DNA from: JBDTME01 sp964583795
GTDB lineage: Bacteria; Patescibacteriota; Microgenomatia; UBA1400; PJMF01
DNA: 45,633 nucleotides
Assembly (NCBI GenBank): GCA_964583795.1
Contig: CAZOWX010000013.1
Span: forward strand, 1-45,633
Direction: 5' to 3'
Shown: positions 23,998 through 32,315 of the stretch, one piece after another
How the letters are laid out: each line of letters opens with the position of its first letter
Position numbering within the stretch: the first letter of the stretch is position 1
The notes under the pieces: generated by a model
Seen by the model: the letters and a program-made list of their open reading frames with translations, nothing else
Databases searched by the model: none
What the model was told of the DNA's origin: nothing
Position numbers and translations under genes: made by a program

Positions 23998-24813
23998 ATG
24001 TCTATTTCATCAAAAGAGCGTCACTTTTTTCATACAACGATTCTTCAAATGCTCAAGCACATTGATGCTCATATTCTCAATGGACGGTCAAAGGTTGAAA
24101 TCACCAGTAAAAGTGATGTTCCCTCACATTCCTCTCCGGTAACCGAGTTTGACATGAAGATCGATTAGTATCTCACTCATGAATTACTATCACTTTCTGA
24201 TGAGATTGGGATGGTTTCAGAAGAGTCCAAAGCCAATGTAAAAACCCTAAACTGGATTGTCGATCCAATTGACGGTACTGGAAATTTTGGACATGGGTTT
24301 CCTTTTTTTGGGATCTCAATAGGATTGTGGGAGAATAGTACACCACTCTATGGGTGTATTTATTTACCAGAGCTATCAACGCTTGTTTATGCTGTTCAAG
24401 GTGAAGGAGCTTGGTGTAATGATCAGCGATTGGTTTTTGATAATGTGAGTTCAGTCAAAAGTCCGTATGTACTCCTTGCTTCAGTTGCGGCTCCTTCGGT
24501 TCATGGAAAGTGAATTCGTCTAGTGAGTGCAACAGTGGCTGCTCCACGCGATTTTGGATGTACAGTCTATCAGATCCCACAAGTATTGCTTGGGAAAGCA
24601 GATGTGATGGTGGGATTTCATTTATCGTTGTGGGATTTTGCAGCAGCGATACTAATAGCCCGGGAAAGTGGTGCAACCTTCGAGTACGTGACACCTGAGC
24701 CTGATCTAAGACTTCATTCGCAAAAAGAGAGCTATCAACACACCTTTGTAGTAGGGAAGAAAGAGTTAGTGGAGAAGTTGGTGCCGGTGCTGAGAGAGTT
24801 GGAAAACGATTAA
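23998..24813 (+). pseudogene. Inositol monophosphatase family gene broken by two in-frame stops
   Basis: One frame runs from the ATG at 23998 (ribosome site GAAAGGCG) to the TAA ending at 24813, but holds TAG at 24166-24168 and TGA at 24511-24513. Between and around the stops the family motifs are intact: PVTEFDMKID before the TAG, GMVSEESKA and IVDPIDGTGNFGHGFPFFG after it, and LWDFAAAILIARESGA after the TGA. Intact enzymes of about 270 aa dephosphorylate inositol-1-phosphate or related phosphates using Mg2+. Because only point changes separate it from an intact gene, inactivation would be recent, or the stops are assembly errors. TATAAT at 23945 may be its promoter. Confidence 0.85.
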
Positions 24814-24826
24814 GAATTGGGAAATT

Positions 24827-25525
24827 CTATCGCGGGAAAGCGCCGTTATTGATATCGATTGTTACACCATTAATATATTCTGGAGCTTCAGTGGCAAGCC
24901 AAAAAATTGTTTCGGCAATCTCTTGAGGCTGCGCAAATCGATTAGTGTACACAGTTTTTTTAATACTGTTTTTTCTATCTTCTGGGATTGTATTGAGCAT
25001 ATCCGTCTCAACTGGTCCAGGGGCGACAGCGTTGATAACAATACCATAACTACCGAGTTGTTTAGCAAAACTCTTCGTCATATTAATAACTCCAGCCTTA
25101 GTAATTCCATACCAAATATCAGGATGACCAATTTCTCCGGCTATTGAAGCCACATTTACAATTCTGCCTTTTTTTTGTGAAATCATATATGGTGCAACTT
25201 CTTTGATTAATGTTACGGGGGTTTTAATATTAATGGCTAAAATATCTTCCATTTTGTCATTTGGATATTGATCAAACGGTAAAGCATTCATCAATCCAGC
25301 ATTGTTGATGAGAATGTCAATATTTCCAATATTCTTTATTAACTGAGGAATTTTCTGATACTGGGTCAGGTCAAATGCAACCTGTTTAGCATCAAGATGA
25401 AATGAAGAAAAATCGCGAGCGATTACAATGACTTCGAAACTGTTGTGAATGAATTTCTGGACTGTGGCTAAACCAATGCCCTTTGTTCCACCAGTGATTA
25501 GAACACGCTTCATACTATTTCCCAT
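24827..25525 (-). CDS. Short-chain dehydrogenase/reductase (FabG-like)
   Basis: The 232-aa classical SDR has the cofactor motif VLITGGTKGIGLATVQ, the structural NNAG (DILINNAGLMN), the catalytic Ser in VASIAGE, the YxxxK pair in WYGITKAG, and the PG motif in VAPGPVETDM. The ending GVTIDINNGAF matches the substrate-loop terminus. Such enzymes reduce keto groups with NAD(P)H; the substrate (fatty-acid, sugar or other) is not evident. Two ATGs, 25525 and 25513, are possible. The first follows TATATAAGGAAAA, which may serve as either a -10 box or a ribosome site. It is not obviously linked to its neighbours. Confidence 0.9.
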   Translation of the reverse strand: MGNSMKRVLITGGTKGIGLATVQKFIHNSFEVIVIARDFSSFHLDAKQVAFDLTQYQKIPQLIKNIGNIDILINNAGLMNALPFDQYPNDKMEDILAINIKTPVTLIKEVAPYMISQKKGRIVNVASIAGEIGHPDIWYGITKAGVINMTKSFAKQLGSYGIVINAVAPGPVETDMLNTIPEDRKNSIKKTVYTNRFAQPQEIAETIFWLATEAPEYINGVTIDINNGAFPR

Positions 25526-25709
25526 TTTTCCTTATATAAAAAATTATTCTTTTTCATGGGCGTAGCCATGCACCGAATAATGTGTTGCTACAAAGCGGAC
25601 GTGTCCGTCGAAGCCTTAACGGTTACTAGCTTGACCTGCAAGTTAACCCTTTAAGTGAATCCAGCAGTTGCTAACAGCCCGCCTTCACGTAAAGCTATGG
25701 CGGGTAAAG
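25526..25709. other. Non-coding, hairpin-rich DNA downstream of tRNA-Ser
   Basis: No credible gene is present. Read on the minus strand, right after the tRNA, CCCGCC and GGCGGG enclose a 15-nt loop; further on are CTTGCAGGTCAAG and GACGGACACGTCCG hairpins. This could be a structured trailer RNA or a dispersed palindromic repeat. I cannot assign it to a known RNA family. Confidence 0.45.
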
Positions 25710-25794
25710 CGGAGGGGGCGAGATTCGAACTCGCGGTATCTTGCGATACGGCGGTTTAGTAAACCGCTGCACTAGGCCACTATGCGACCCCTCC
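25710..25794 (-). tRNA. tRNA-Ser with anticodon ACT
   Basis: On the minus strand acceptor GGAGGGG pairs with CCCCTCC, the anticodon arm is GCGGT-TTACTAA-ACCGC, a long class II variable arm follows (GTATC-GCAA-GATAC), and the T arm is GCGAG-TTCGAAT-CTCGC. The discriminator is G as in Ser; CCA is not encoded. The loop gives anticodon ACT, where GCT is expected for AGC/AGU codons. Confidence 0.88.
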
Positions 25795-25799
25795 TTTGT

Positions 25800-25831
25800 T
25801 AGGTTTCAGGTTCTAGGTGATACGTTCTAGT
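25800..25831. repeat. Heptamer repeat (TAGGTTT/CAGGTTC/TAGGTGA)
   Basis: Degenerate units of the same GGTTTCA/GGTTCTA family found near rny and the tRNA-Arg genes flank the 5' side of tRNA-Ser. An inverted GAAACCTGA lies at 25927-25935, next to the end of the following gene. Confidence 0.75.
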
Positions 25832-25940
25832 TTGGTCTTTAACTTTTTAATTTTCTGTGTGAATCTCAAACTGTTTCATTAAAACAGTATATGAATAATG
25901 TATTTATGACCTATCTTTTCAGTCGTGAAACCTGATTTTA

Positions 25941-26330
25941 TCACTTTTTGTCAGTTTTTTGGGTGCGAAGCAGGATTTCCCCTGCGATAAAAACCTCAAG
26001 CAAGCTCAGGGGAATGGCGAAAATGAGTAATGTGATAGGTAAAACTTGGAGATTAAAAATGGTGATCCACATCATCACGAAGGCTACCAGCCAAGTGAGC
26101 CCAATTGCTTCTAATTTACTGAATTTTTTGAGCATTTTTGATAGGAAAAATGCGAGTAGAAAACTCCACACCATCCAAAACATCCCATTGATGGGCTTGG
26201 TTTCAAAAGTAAGATTGAGTGATTGGTAATGCTCAGTCCAGTATGACTTGAAGAGTAGTTCGTTGCGGACGAATTCAGAAAAAGTGATCCAAAGACCGGA
26301 AAAAATGATTGGAGTAGTTTTTTTGAGCAT
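25941..26330 (-). CDS. Small integral membrane protein, 129 aa
   Basis: I recognise no named family. There are four hydrophobic segments (about 5-20, 48-65, 75-95 and 97-120). An extracellular-type loop between the first two has aromatic residues (KSYWTEHYQSLNLTF), and the C-terminus is basic (RTQKTDKK). The layout, with a first helix followed by an outside loop, is common in small CPR membrane proteins of unknown role. TACAAT on the minus strand places the transcript start about 3 nt before the ATG. The gene is single, between tRNA-Ser and a palindromic repeat. Confidence 0.6.
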   Translation of the reverse strand: MLKKTTPIIFSGLWITFSEFVRNELLFKSYWTEHYQSLNLTFETKPINGMFWMVWSFLLAFFLSKMLKKFSKLEAIGLTWLVAFVMMWITIFNLQVLPITLLIFAIPLSLLEVFIAGEILLRTQKTDKK

Positions 26331-26374
26331 ATGATTGAAATTGTAACATGATCCTAATATTTAAGGAGATGTCC

Positions 26375-26443
26375 GTCATCCTGAACAGTCTAGCGAGCCT
26401 GCCTCGCCGGCAGGCAGGGAACGAGCAAGACGGATTCAGGATC
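26375..26443. repeat. Palindromic GTCATCCTGAA-type repeat
   Basis: ATCCTGAA (26378-26385) and TTCAGGAT (26435-26442) are complementary, and between them lies the strong hairpin CCTGCC-TCGCC-GGCAGG. It resembles the left end of the 14979-15203 element. The remaining DNA up to 26611 has no gene and no other clear feature. Confidence 0.65.
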
Positions 26444-26611
26444 TAAAGTCAGAGCACTAACTTAATGCCGCATCCGAGATTTTAGTAGTTTTATGTGTTT
26501 CTATGATCCCACTCACCTTGCGCAGCGTTCAAATGCTGGTAAATGCATTTGGAGTGACATTGCTGCTAATGAAGTAAAAACAGGTTTAAATTGAGTAAAA
26601 AATGTGTTCAA

Positions 26612-27118
26612 TTATTGCCGTCGACCAAACCCACGTTCCCGCTGTGGCTGGCTCAAGCTACTATTGTGCTGTTCATACCATTGTCGCATGGGGCCACGAC
26701 TAAACCAAATGGTATTGAGTCCAGTTTGATCCAAAATCACCGCACTGATAATAATTGCCATTAAAAATCCCAGAATAACAAAAAGAAAATTTTTATTGTA
26801 CGAAAACTCATACTGTTTTAGAGCCCAAACACCAGTTGCGATTGAAATGACAGTCACAATGGGTAACCACCACGGAAAGTTGGAGAGTATGAGTTGCAAT
26901 CGCCACTCACCGCCAGGGCCATGTTGCCGCGACAAAAACAAAGCAAGATTGAGTAAAAACGTGGTGACGATGAGTGAACCCACCATACCAATTCCAGTCA
27001 GTACTGATCCAAAGATGAAAAACCATTTGGGTTTCATCGCGATGTTGCCCGACTGGATTTGTTGCATCACGCTGCGCTCTAGTGTGCTAGTGGTTGGAGT
27101 TACTGTTTTTTTTGGCAT
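26612..27118 (-). CDS. Three-helix membrane protein overlapping the ECF sigma gene (putative anti-sigma partner)
   Basis: The 168-aa protein has a cytoplasmic N-terminus of about 32 residues (STLERSVMQQIQSGNIAMKP), three transmembrane helices (about 33-60, 75-95 and 105-130) and a Gln/Arg-rich tail. The gene starts inside the 3' end of the sigma-factor gene (19-nt overlap), so the two are coupled. Membrane proteins in this position usually bind and inhibit the sigma factor, often through a short N-terminal segment. No zinc-type anti-sigma motif (HxxxCxxC) is present, so the role is inferred from context alone. Confidence 0.65.
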   Translation of the reverse strand: MPKKTVTPTTSTLERSVMQQIQSGNIAMKPKWFFIFGSVLTGIGMVGSLIVTTFLLNLALFLSRQHGPGGEWRLQLILSNFPWWLPIVTVISIATGVWALKQYEFSYNKNFLFVILGFLMAIIISAVILDQTGLNTIWFSRGPMRQWYEQHNSSLSQPQRERGFGRRQ

Positions 27119-27642
27119 ACGGCTTTCACCATTTTTTTAGCACGGTTGATTCGAGTGCCAACCGTTCCGACAGGGATATGTAAGATATCACTGATTTCTT
27201 CATAACTTTTGTTTTCTAGGTAAAACAACGTTAAGGGTTCTTTATACATCATTGGTATTTGCGAGACACAATCATGTAAGTTGCTTGTTAGCTCTTGTTT
27301 AACAAAATCATCCTCAATGTTTTGATCAGCTGCGACTGCAAAGGCGGTTTCTAGTGTTTGATGAATCTTGTGTTTTCGTACCAAGCTCATGGCCTCGTTA
27401 TGAACAATGCGATACAGCCAACTCGAAAATTTTTTTTTGCTATCAAAACTATTCAGATTGATAAATGCCTTGATAAAACTTTGCTGCACCACATCATGAG
27501 CCAGTTCTTCATCATTGACGAGATATGTTGCATAGCGTCGTAGCTTTTGCTCATAACGCCGAATCAAATATGAAAACGTTTCACGATTTTTTGTGCGGAC
27601 GTGATCGACAAGTTGCTCATCTGTAAGTGAACTCAGTTGCAT
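27100..27642 (-). CDS. ECF-type RNA polymerase sigma factor
   Basis: The 180-aa sigma-70 family protein of the extracytoplasmic-function group has region 2 at about 5-95 with YLIRRYEQKLRRYATYL, the -10-binding part DVVQQSFIKAFINL and FSSWLYRIVHNEAMSLVRK. Region 4 (about 120-175) has YLENKSYEEISDILHIPVGTVGTRINRAKK, a clear helix-turn-helix. Such factors direct polymerase to stress or envelope genes. It follows the secreted-protein gene (57 nt away, with a strong hairpin between them) and overlaps the membrane-protein gene downstream. The three probably form a stress-response unit. Confidence 0.92.
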   Translation of the reverse strand: MQLSSLTDEQLVDHVRTKNRETFSYLIRRYEQKLRRYATYLVNDEELAHDVVQQSFIKAFINLNSFDSKKKFSSWLYRIVHNEAMSLVRKHKIHQTLETAFAVAADQNIEDDFVKQELTSNLHDCVSQIPMMYKEPLTLFYLENKSYEEISDILHIPVGTVGTRINRAKKMVKAVCQKKQ

Positions 27643-27660
27643 ATCAGCTTTTCATCAATT

Positions 27661-27685
27661 TGAGGCCCGCAGAAGGCGGGCCTCA
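27661..27685. terminator. Strong GC-rich hairpin between the secreted-protein and sigma genes
   Basis: TGAGGCCCGC and GCGGGCCTCA form a perfect 10-bp stem with a 5-nt loop. No T-run follows on the minus strand, so it may be a processing or attenuation structure rather than a full terminator. Confidence 0.6.
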
Positions 27686-27698
27686 GCATTGTATCGCA

Positions 27699-28079
27699 TT
27701 ATCGATTGTTTCGGTTCATTCCCTGTCCTTGACCTTGTCTTTGTCCATTGCCAGTCTCGTTTTGTACTCCCAATCCTAGTTCTGTTCGAATTTGCTGCGC
27801 TTCAGCCGTTTTGCCTTCTAGTGACAGTCGGTGAGCCTGCGCGAAGCGAGCAAAGTTTTGCTCGGTGATGCGATTGGTAACACCTCGACCATTCATTAGT
27901 TCTTTCCAAGCATTGTAGTCGTTATTCTCAAATGCTTTGAGCATCGCCTCATGTCGCTCGGGAGTATAGTTTGGTCCTTGGACGCTGGCGTCGCCTCTGT
28001 AGGCGAAAGTCTGACTTGGCAGCAGTGTGGCAGTGGCAATTGCAACTCCAGCAGCTCCCAAGAGCAATGTTTTTTTCAT
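27699..28079 (-). CDS. Secreted small protein, 126 aa
   Basis: A cleavable signal peptide is clear (MKKTLLLGAAGVAIATATL, cleavage probably after QTFA near residue 26). The mature part is helical, with repeats of the form HEAMLKAFENNDYNAWKELM and RFAQAHRLSLEGKTAEA, and ends in a Gly/Gln/Asn/Arg-rich tail. The pattern recalls periplasmic Spy/CpxP-like stress proteins and is common in CPR genomes as an unnamed secreted protein; I cannot name a function. It has an excellent AAGGAGG ribosome site and precedes the ECF sigma gene, suggesting high expression and a link to envelope stress. Confidence 0.72.
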   Translation of the reverse strand: MKKTLLLGAAGVAIATATLLPSQTFAYRGDASVQGPNYTPERHEAMLKAFENNDYNAWKELMNGRGVTNRITEQNFARFAQAHRLSLEGKTAEAQQIRTELGLGVQNETGNGQRQGQGQGMNRNNR

Positions 28080-28178
28080 AAATCCCTCCTTGTGTTTGGG
28101 ATGGTTGATAACTATGTATAGTACGTGAGGAGGGAAGATTTTCTTTCAAAGGAAAGGAAAGCAGAAAAAAGGGTGTTG

Positions 28179-29999
28179 TTATCCGACCAAGTCCCACTCT
28201 TTGAGTTTTTCAACATCGCCAGACTGGATCTTGAATAAACTGGCATACAGTCCATCCTGTTCCATCAACTGTGGGTGAGTACCCTGTTCGAGCACTTTTT
28301 GATCTTTGAGTACGATGATGTTATCGGATCGTTGAATGGTTGATAGCCGATGAGCGATGATGATGGCGGTACGATGGGCTAATATCTGCTTGAGTGCCTG
28401 TTGAATATGCATTTCTGAAATGGAGTCCAAGGCACTGGTCGCTTCATCCAAGATGATGACCTTTGGGTTGCGTAAAATAGTTCTGGCAAGTGACAAACGT
28501 TGGCGCTGTCCACCGGACAGTTTAACTCCACGCTCACCAATGACGGTTTTTAATCCCTGCGGTAATTTTTCGATAAACTCATCTGCGTGGGCCACCTGAC
28601 ATGCTTGCAACATTTCTTGCTGCGAAGCGTCATTTTTGGCGTAGCGTAAATTATTTTCAATGGAATCGGCAAATAAGTAAGCATCCTGGCTGACTAACCC
28701 AAAATGTGTGCGCAAATCATGTTGAGTGACCGCTTTGATATCGATGCCATCAAGTAGGATTCTTCCCTCTTTGACGTCAAAAAATCGCATGATTAAACTC
28801 GCTACCGTGGTTTTCCCCGCACCGGAAGGGCCAATAAATGCAGTGGTTTTGTTGGCCGGAATGGTAAACGAGACATGATCAAATACTTGTTGATTGACCA
28901 TCTGTGTTTTTTTTCTCACTCTGCCTTGCTCGATGTCAGAGTCGAACTGATGCTGCGTCTGGTTGTCATAGGTAAACGAGACATTTTCAAAAGTGATTTT
29001 CCCGGTCACGTTTGCTAACGTAACTGGTGATTTCGGATCTTGTACCGAAGGTTGAATGCTTAAAATTTTGAAAAAATCTTTCGCTCCGATCTGTGCAGTT
29101 TTGACTTCCCAAAAGATCCAGTTAATTTGCCACAGCGGATTACGAATGAGTTGAATTAAACCGACCAGTAAAATCAGTGTCCCGATACTGATCTGTTGCA
29201 ACCAAGTCAAGTACACCATGTAAGCATACATACTCCAGCTAAAAATCTCGAGCAGTAGGTCGCCACTGAGCGCCTTGGCATCGTTGCGTTGCATCATGGT
29301 ACGAATCGAAAGTAGCTCTTTGAAAAACTGTGCCATTTTTTTCTTTTCAAATTTTTCTGCGCGAAAAGCTTTAATTAGTTGCATCGACCCTAATACTTCA
29401 TAAAAGTGGCTGTATTGGTTGTCATACATCTTGTACTCTTTTTTCTCTAAAACTCTGTTTTTATTGTGGCGGGTTCGATTAATGACGATATACGGAATAA
29501 ATGCAATCACGGTGACCACTGCGACTTTCCATTCATGAAATACCACAACGATAAAGGCGACGATTGCAGTCGTGATACTGGGAAGAAAGTGGATACCAAT
29601 ATTGCTCACAATTCCCGAGATTCGGTTGACTCCACGATCGAGTTTATTCATCACTTTTCCGGTTGATTGGTCATGAAAAAAGTCGAGAGACAGTTGCATC
29701 AGATGATTAAAACCGATTTGTTTTAGGTGAGCCTCAAATTTGATTGAAAATAAATTGGTGATCAGTTGAGTAGTGGTGTTTAAAATACTTTGGACGATTT
29801 TGACAAATAGCAATCCTAACAACAGTGTCACAATGATCGACCAGTTTTGATCAAGGTGCTGTGCGACGAGAATGTCGGTAATGTTTTTGGTGATGAATGG
29901 TTCGGCTTGATTCAAACCCGCCATCACAGCGATCAGTAGTGTGATCACTAACAACATCTGCCAGAATGGTTTGGCAAAAGCCAAAATCTTGAGAAGCAT
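28179..29999 (-). CDS. ABC exporter, fused membrane and ATPase domains (MsbA/LmrA type)
   Basis: In this 606-aa half-transporter, residues 1-320 form six transmembrane helices with the ABC-exporter intracellular loops. Residues about 335-600 form the ATPase: Walker A FIGPSGAGKTTVASLIMRFF, Q-loop LVSQDAYLFADS, signature KLSGGQRQRLSLARTIL, Walker B VIILDEATSALDS and the H-loop IIIAHRLSTI. Between the first ATPase strand and Walker A there is an insertion (QFDSDIEQGRVRKKTQ). It works as a dimer and exports lipids, peptides or drugs; the substrate is unknown. TGTATAAT upstream gives a short leader. Confidence 0.93.
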   Translation of the reverse strand: MLLKILAFAKPFWQMLLVITLLIAVMAGLNQAEPFITKNITDILVAQHLDQNWSIIVTLLLGLLFVKIVQSILNTTTQLITNLFSIKFEAHLKQIGFNHLMQLSLDFFHDQSTGKVMNKLDRGVNRISGIVSNIGIHFLPSITTAIVAFIVVVFHEWKVAVVTVIAFIPYIVINRTRHNKNRVLEKKEYKMYDNQYSHFYEVLGSMQLIKAFRAEKFEKKKMAQFFKELLSIRTMMQRNDAKALSGDLLLEIFSWSMYAYMVYLTWLQQISIGTLILLVGLIQLIRNPLWQINWIFWEVKTAQIGAKDFFKILSIQPSVQDPKSPVTLANVTGKITFENVSFTYDNQTQHQFDSDIEQGRVRKKTQMVNQQVFDHVSFTIPANKTTAFIGPSGAGKTTVASLIMRFFDVKEGRILLDGIDIKAVTQHDLRTHFGLVSQDAYLFADSIENNLRYAKNDASQQEMLQACQVAHADEFIEKLPQGLKTVIGERGVKLSGGQRQRLSLARTILRNPKVIILDEATSALDSISEMHIQQALKQILAHRTAIIIAHRLSTIQRSDNIIVLKDQKVLEQGTHPQLMEQDGLYASLFKIQSGDVEKLKEWDLVG

Positions 30000-30027
30000 A
30001 CTAATCTACTTGGGAATAGTGCTGATA

Positions 30028-30678
30028 TTATACACCTACAACTTTATGTGGAAGAATGCGAATTGTGAACGTTTCCTTTTTGATGAAGCCAAGCCAAAAT
30101 GCGCAAATACCAATAACTGCGTGTGACAATGAGACGAGCAGCAGATTGGGATAATAGAAATAAAGGACTGACCAAATGACCCCAGTTGTTAGTGCCCCTA
30201 CTAAAAACAAACGATCTTTGAAAATAATGTGAGCAATAGTAAACAAAACGCTCGAAATAACGACCATTGTGAGCAAATGAAGTACATGCATTATCATTAA
30301 TGAAAAGTACACAAAACTGCGAAACAAAAACTCCTAAATTGGTGAGGAAACAATAATGTAAAACAACATATGTTCCACCCATTTTTTGTGAATATTCATG
30401 GAGTTTGGTTTGAGTTTTAAAATCCATTTGGCCAAAATCCCCAACACTATGCAGGACAATATTGTCACGATGAAATACAGCAAAGTTTCAAAGAAGGTGG
30501 GGATAGCAATACCAAGCTCAGTAACAGAACTCAAAGTACTTGTGCTGAGTATTGCTGCAGTAATTACTAGAGCGAATAAACCAATATAGCTGTAATGAAT
30601 AGAGATGATTTTGAAATAAATACAGTAGGTGAAGAAAATACTAACAAGGGTGAAAAGAACAAAAATGGTGGTGTACAT
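30028..30678 (-). pseudogene. CPBP (CAAX-like) intramembrane protease gene with an amber codon in the active-site motif
   Basis: One reading frame runs from the ATG at 30678 to the stop at 30028, broken only by TAG (30336-30334). The residues around the stop read SSPI, stop, EFLFRSFVYF. In CPBP proteases this is the E-E-x-x-x-R motif, so GAG for the first catalytic Glu has become TAG. Later motifs survive: FTIAHIIF (F-x-x-x-H) and SLSHAVIGICAFWLGF. The intact product would be about 216 aa with six to seven helices. A single base change explains the break; a sequencing error or readthrough cannot be excluded. Confidence 0.7.
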
Positions 30679-30695
30679 AGTTGTTGATTGAGAAT

Positions 30696-31449
30696 CTAAT
30701 CGTGCAGAACAAGCGAGTACCGATTTCTTACTTGCTTGGGCAACAAGTGGTTAGTTGGTTCAATAGCACGATATGTTTGTAGGAAGTATTGAATAGTTGA
30801 TTCAACTGGTTCAGTATTGCGGATGAAGAAATCAGTCACCGTAAAAAAACCGATTGAATCATATTGTTGGCATAAAGGTTGTTGTATAGAGTCGTGCAAA
30901 ACACCGACAAACCGATTTCTTGGTTTTATTTTTTGCGGTAAAAGTACATCTCTATGTTTCCTTTGTTTCTTTAAAACCTGAATTCTTTGTCGTTCCTCTC
31001 TCATCATTTTAATTACCATAACACCAGGCTCTTTTCCGCAAGAAAGGGCGACAGTATTTTCCCCGTAACCTCCAACCGCTGGTTGATAGGATGCTGTTAT
31101 CGTTCTTTCCCTCGGGAGATTATCTTCACCAATTTTTTCAATAATGCTAACAGCCCAACTGTTCGTAATTTTACCTTGAATTGTTGCTAAAATTAATTGT
31201 ATAGGAGGGTGAACTCTGATTCTACTAAACCACCTATTGATAGGTTGTTCTGAAGCAATTTGGTTTCGATAAACATGTTGCTTATTGACTGATAATTACG
31301 GTCCCATTTTTTTTCAAAGAATCTTCGTCCACTGAGTATAACACGGGAGCAAAGTTGGTGATGACTTTTTCTTCGATGATGAGTTTTCCTTGGTGTACGG
31401 TTTGACGATAGATCTGATTGTATCGGAAAAATTGCTGATTTGATTTCAT
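30696..31449 (-). pseudogene. Unidentified gene split by a frameshift
   Basis: Two open frames join end to end on the minus strand. The first, starting MKSNQQFFRYNQIYRQ at 31449, ends with KKNGTVIISQ and a stop at 31282. Shifted by one base, the other frame is open from about 31305 to the TAG at 30696, for roughly 200 codons but with no usable start codon until 31019. A single extra base in the 31284-31303 overlap would reconnect them into a protein of about 250 aa. It contains ITASYQPAVGGYGENTVAL, a basic helix (REERQRIQVLKKQRKH) and LLPQKIKPRNRFVGVLHDS. I do not recognise the family. Confidence 0.5.
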
Positions 31450-31512
31450 AACAGAACATTTTGCTAGAAGAGTTTTTACTTGTCGTATAATAAGAGCATA
31501 CACAGGATTTTT

Positions 31513-32229
31513 ATGCCACTTATTTCCATCCATTCGAGTAACAAGTCATCAAATTCAGTTATTGAGATTGATTCTGTTGGCGCTAGTATCAGTCGATTGA
31601 AACTCAAAGGTGTTGAGCTTATTTGGTCTGGAACTCGACCAGATGGAGGGAAAGGGATTACACACCCTTGCATTCCCAACTTTAACATTGCTGATGGCTT
31701 ACCGAATCATGGTCCGGCGCGCAAAGAAGAGTGGAAAGCGGTGAGTGAAAAGAGTTTTTCCTGGTCAATGGGGGTGATTGAAGGAGTATATCCGGCTGGG
31801 ATTGAAGCGACTCGAACATTTGAGATGAAGGATGACTCGCTGACAGTTACGACCAAGATTACGAACCACTCAAATCAAGATTTACCGATCAATATTGCCG
31901 AGCACAACTACTTTCGCTGTCAGAGTGAACAAAGAAGCAATGTGAAAGTGAATGGAGTATTGTTTGATGAGCAGGCACTAAGTGCCAATGCGAAATACTT
32001 GCCGATTGGAGGTAATGAACTTCGGATTGAGATTCCCAACTTACCAGTCATGGTTATGAGCGTTGATGGCTACAGTGCCTTTGCCCAGTGGTCACAACCT
32101 GAAGCTTCATTTGTGTGTGTGGAACCGATCCAGGTTTTACCACTGGAACCCTCTGAGTTTATGAGTAAAGCACCGAGACTGAAGGCTGGAGATGAAAAGG
32201 TATTCCGATATGAGCTGAGGGTGGAATAA
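31513..32229 (+). CDS. Aldose 1-epimerase (galactose mutarotase)-like protein
   Basis: The 238-aa protein has the beta-sandwich pattern of aldose epimerases: an early LKLKGVELIWSGTRPDGGKG, then HPCIPNFNIADGLPNHGPAR with the substrate-binding His region, the central NIAEHNYFRC with the His usually acting as acid, and late VCVEPIQVLPLEPSEF with the Glu. It interconverts anomers of a sugar; the shorter length suggests the YeaD/mutarotase-like subgroup. TATAAT at 31486-31491 predicts a 15-nt leader, and the ATG at 31513 follows it. The longer TTG-start version would overlap its own promoter. Confidence 0.82.
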   Translation: MPLISIHSSNKSSNSVIEIDSVGASISRLKLKGVELIWSGTRPDGGKGITHPCIPNFNIADGLPNHGPARKEEWKAVSEKSFSWSMGVIEGVYPAGIEATRTFEMKDDSLTVTTKITNHSNQDLPINIAEHNYFRCQSEQRSNVKVNGVLFDEQALSANAKYLPIGGNELRIEIPNLPVMVMSVDGYSAFAQWSQPEASFVCVEPIQVLPLEPSEFMSKAPRLKAGDEKVFRYELRVE

Positions 32230-32315
32230 TTACACTTTTGTGCGGTTCAGTATTACCCATTTATGCTTCTTGTTTTTAGTCACCAAACTATTCTTGAAAA
32301 ATCACGTGTAAACAC

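Noticed and set aside
23998..24813. TGA read as glycine or tryptophan (alternative code) to rescue the phosphatase.
   Set aside because: Many intact genes here end in TGA, and the same gene also contains an in-frame TAG.
30044..30427. A 127-codon minus-strand frame (starting MDFKTQTKLHEYSQ).
   Set aside because: It is a different frame over the CPBP gene, whose protease motifs are in the frame broken by TAG.
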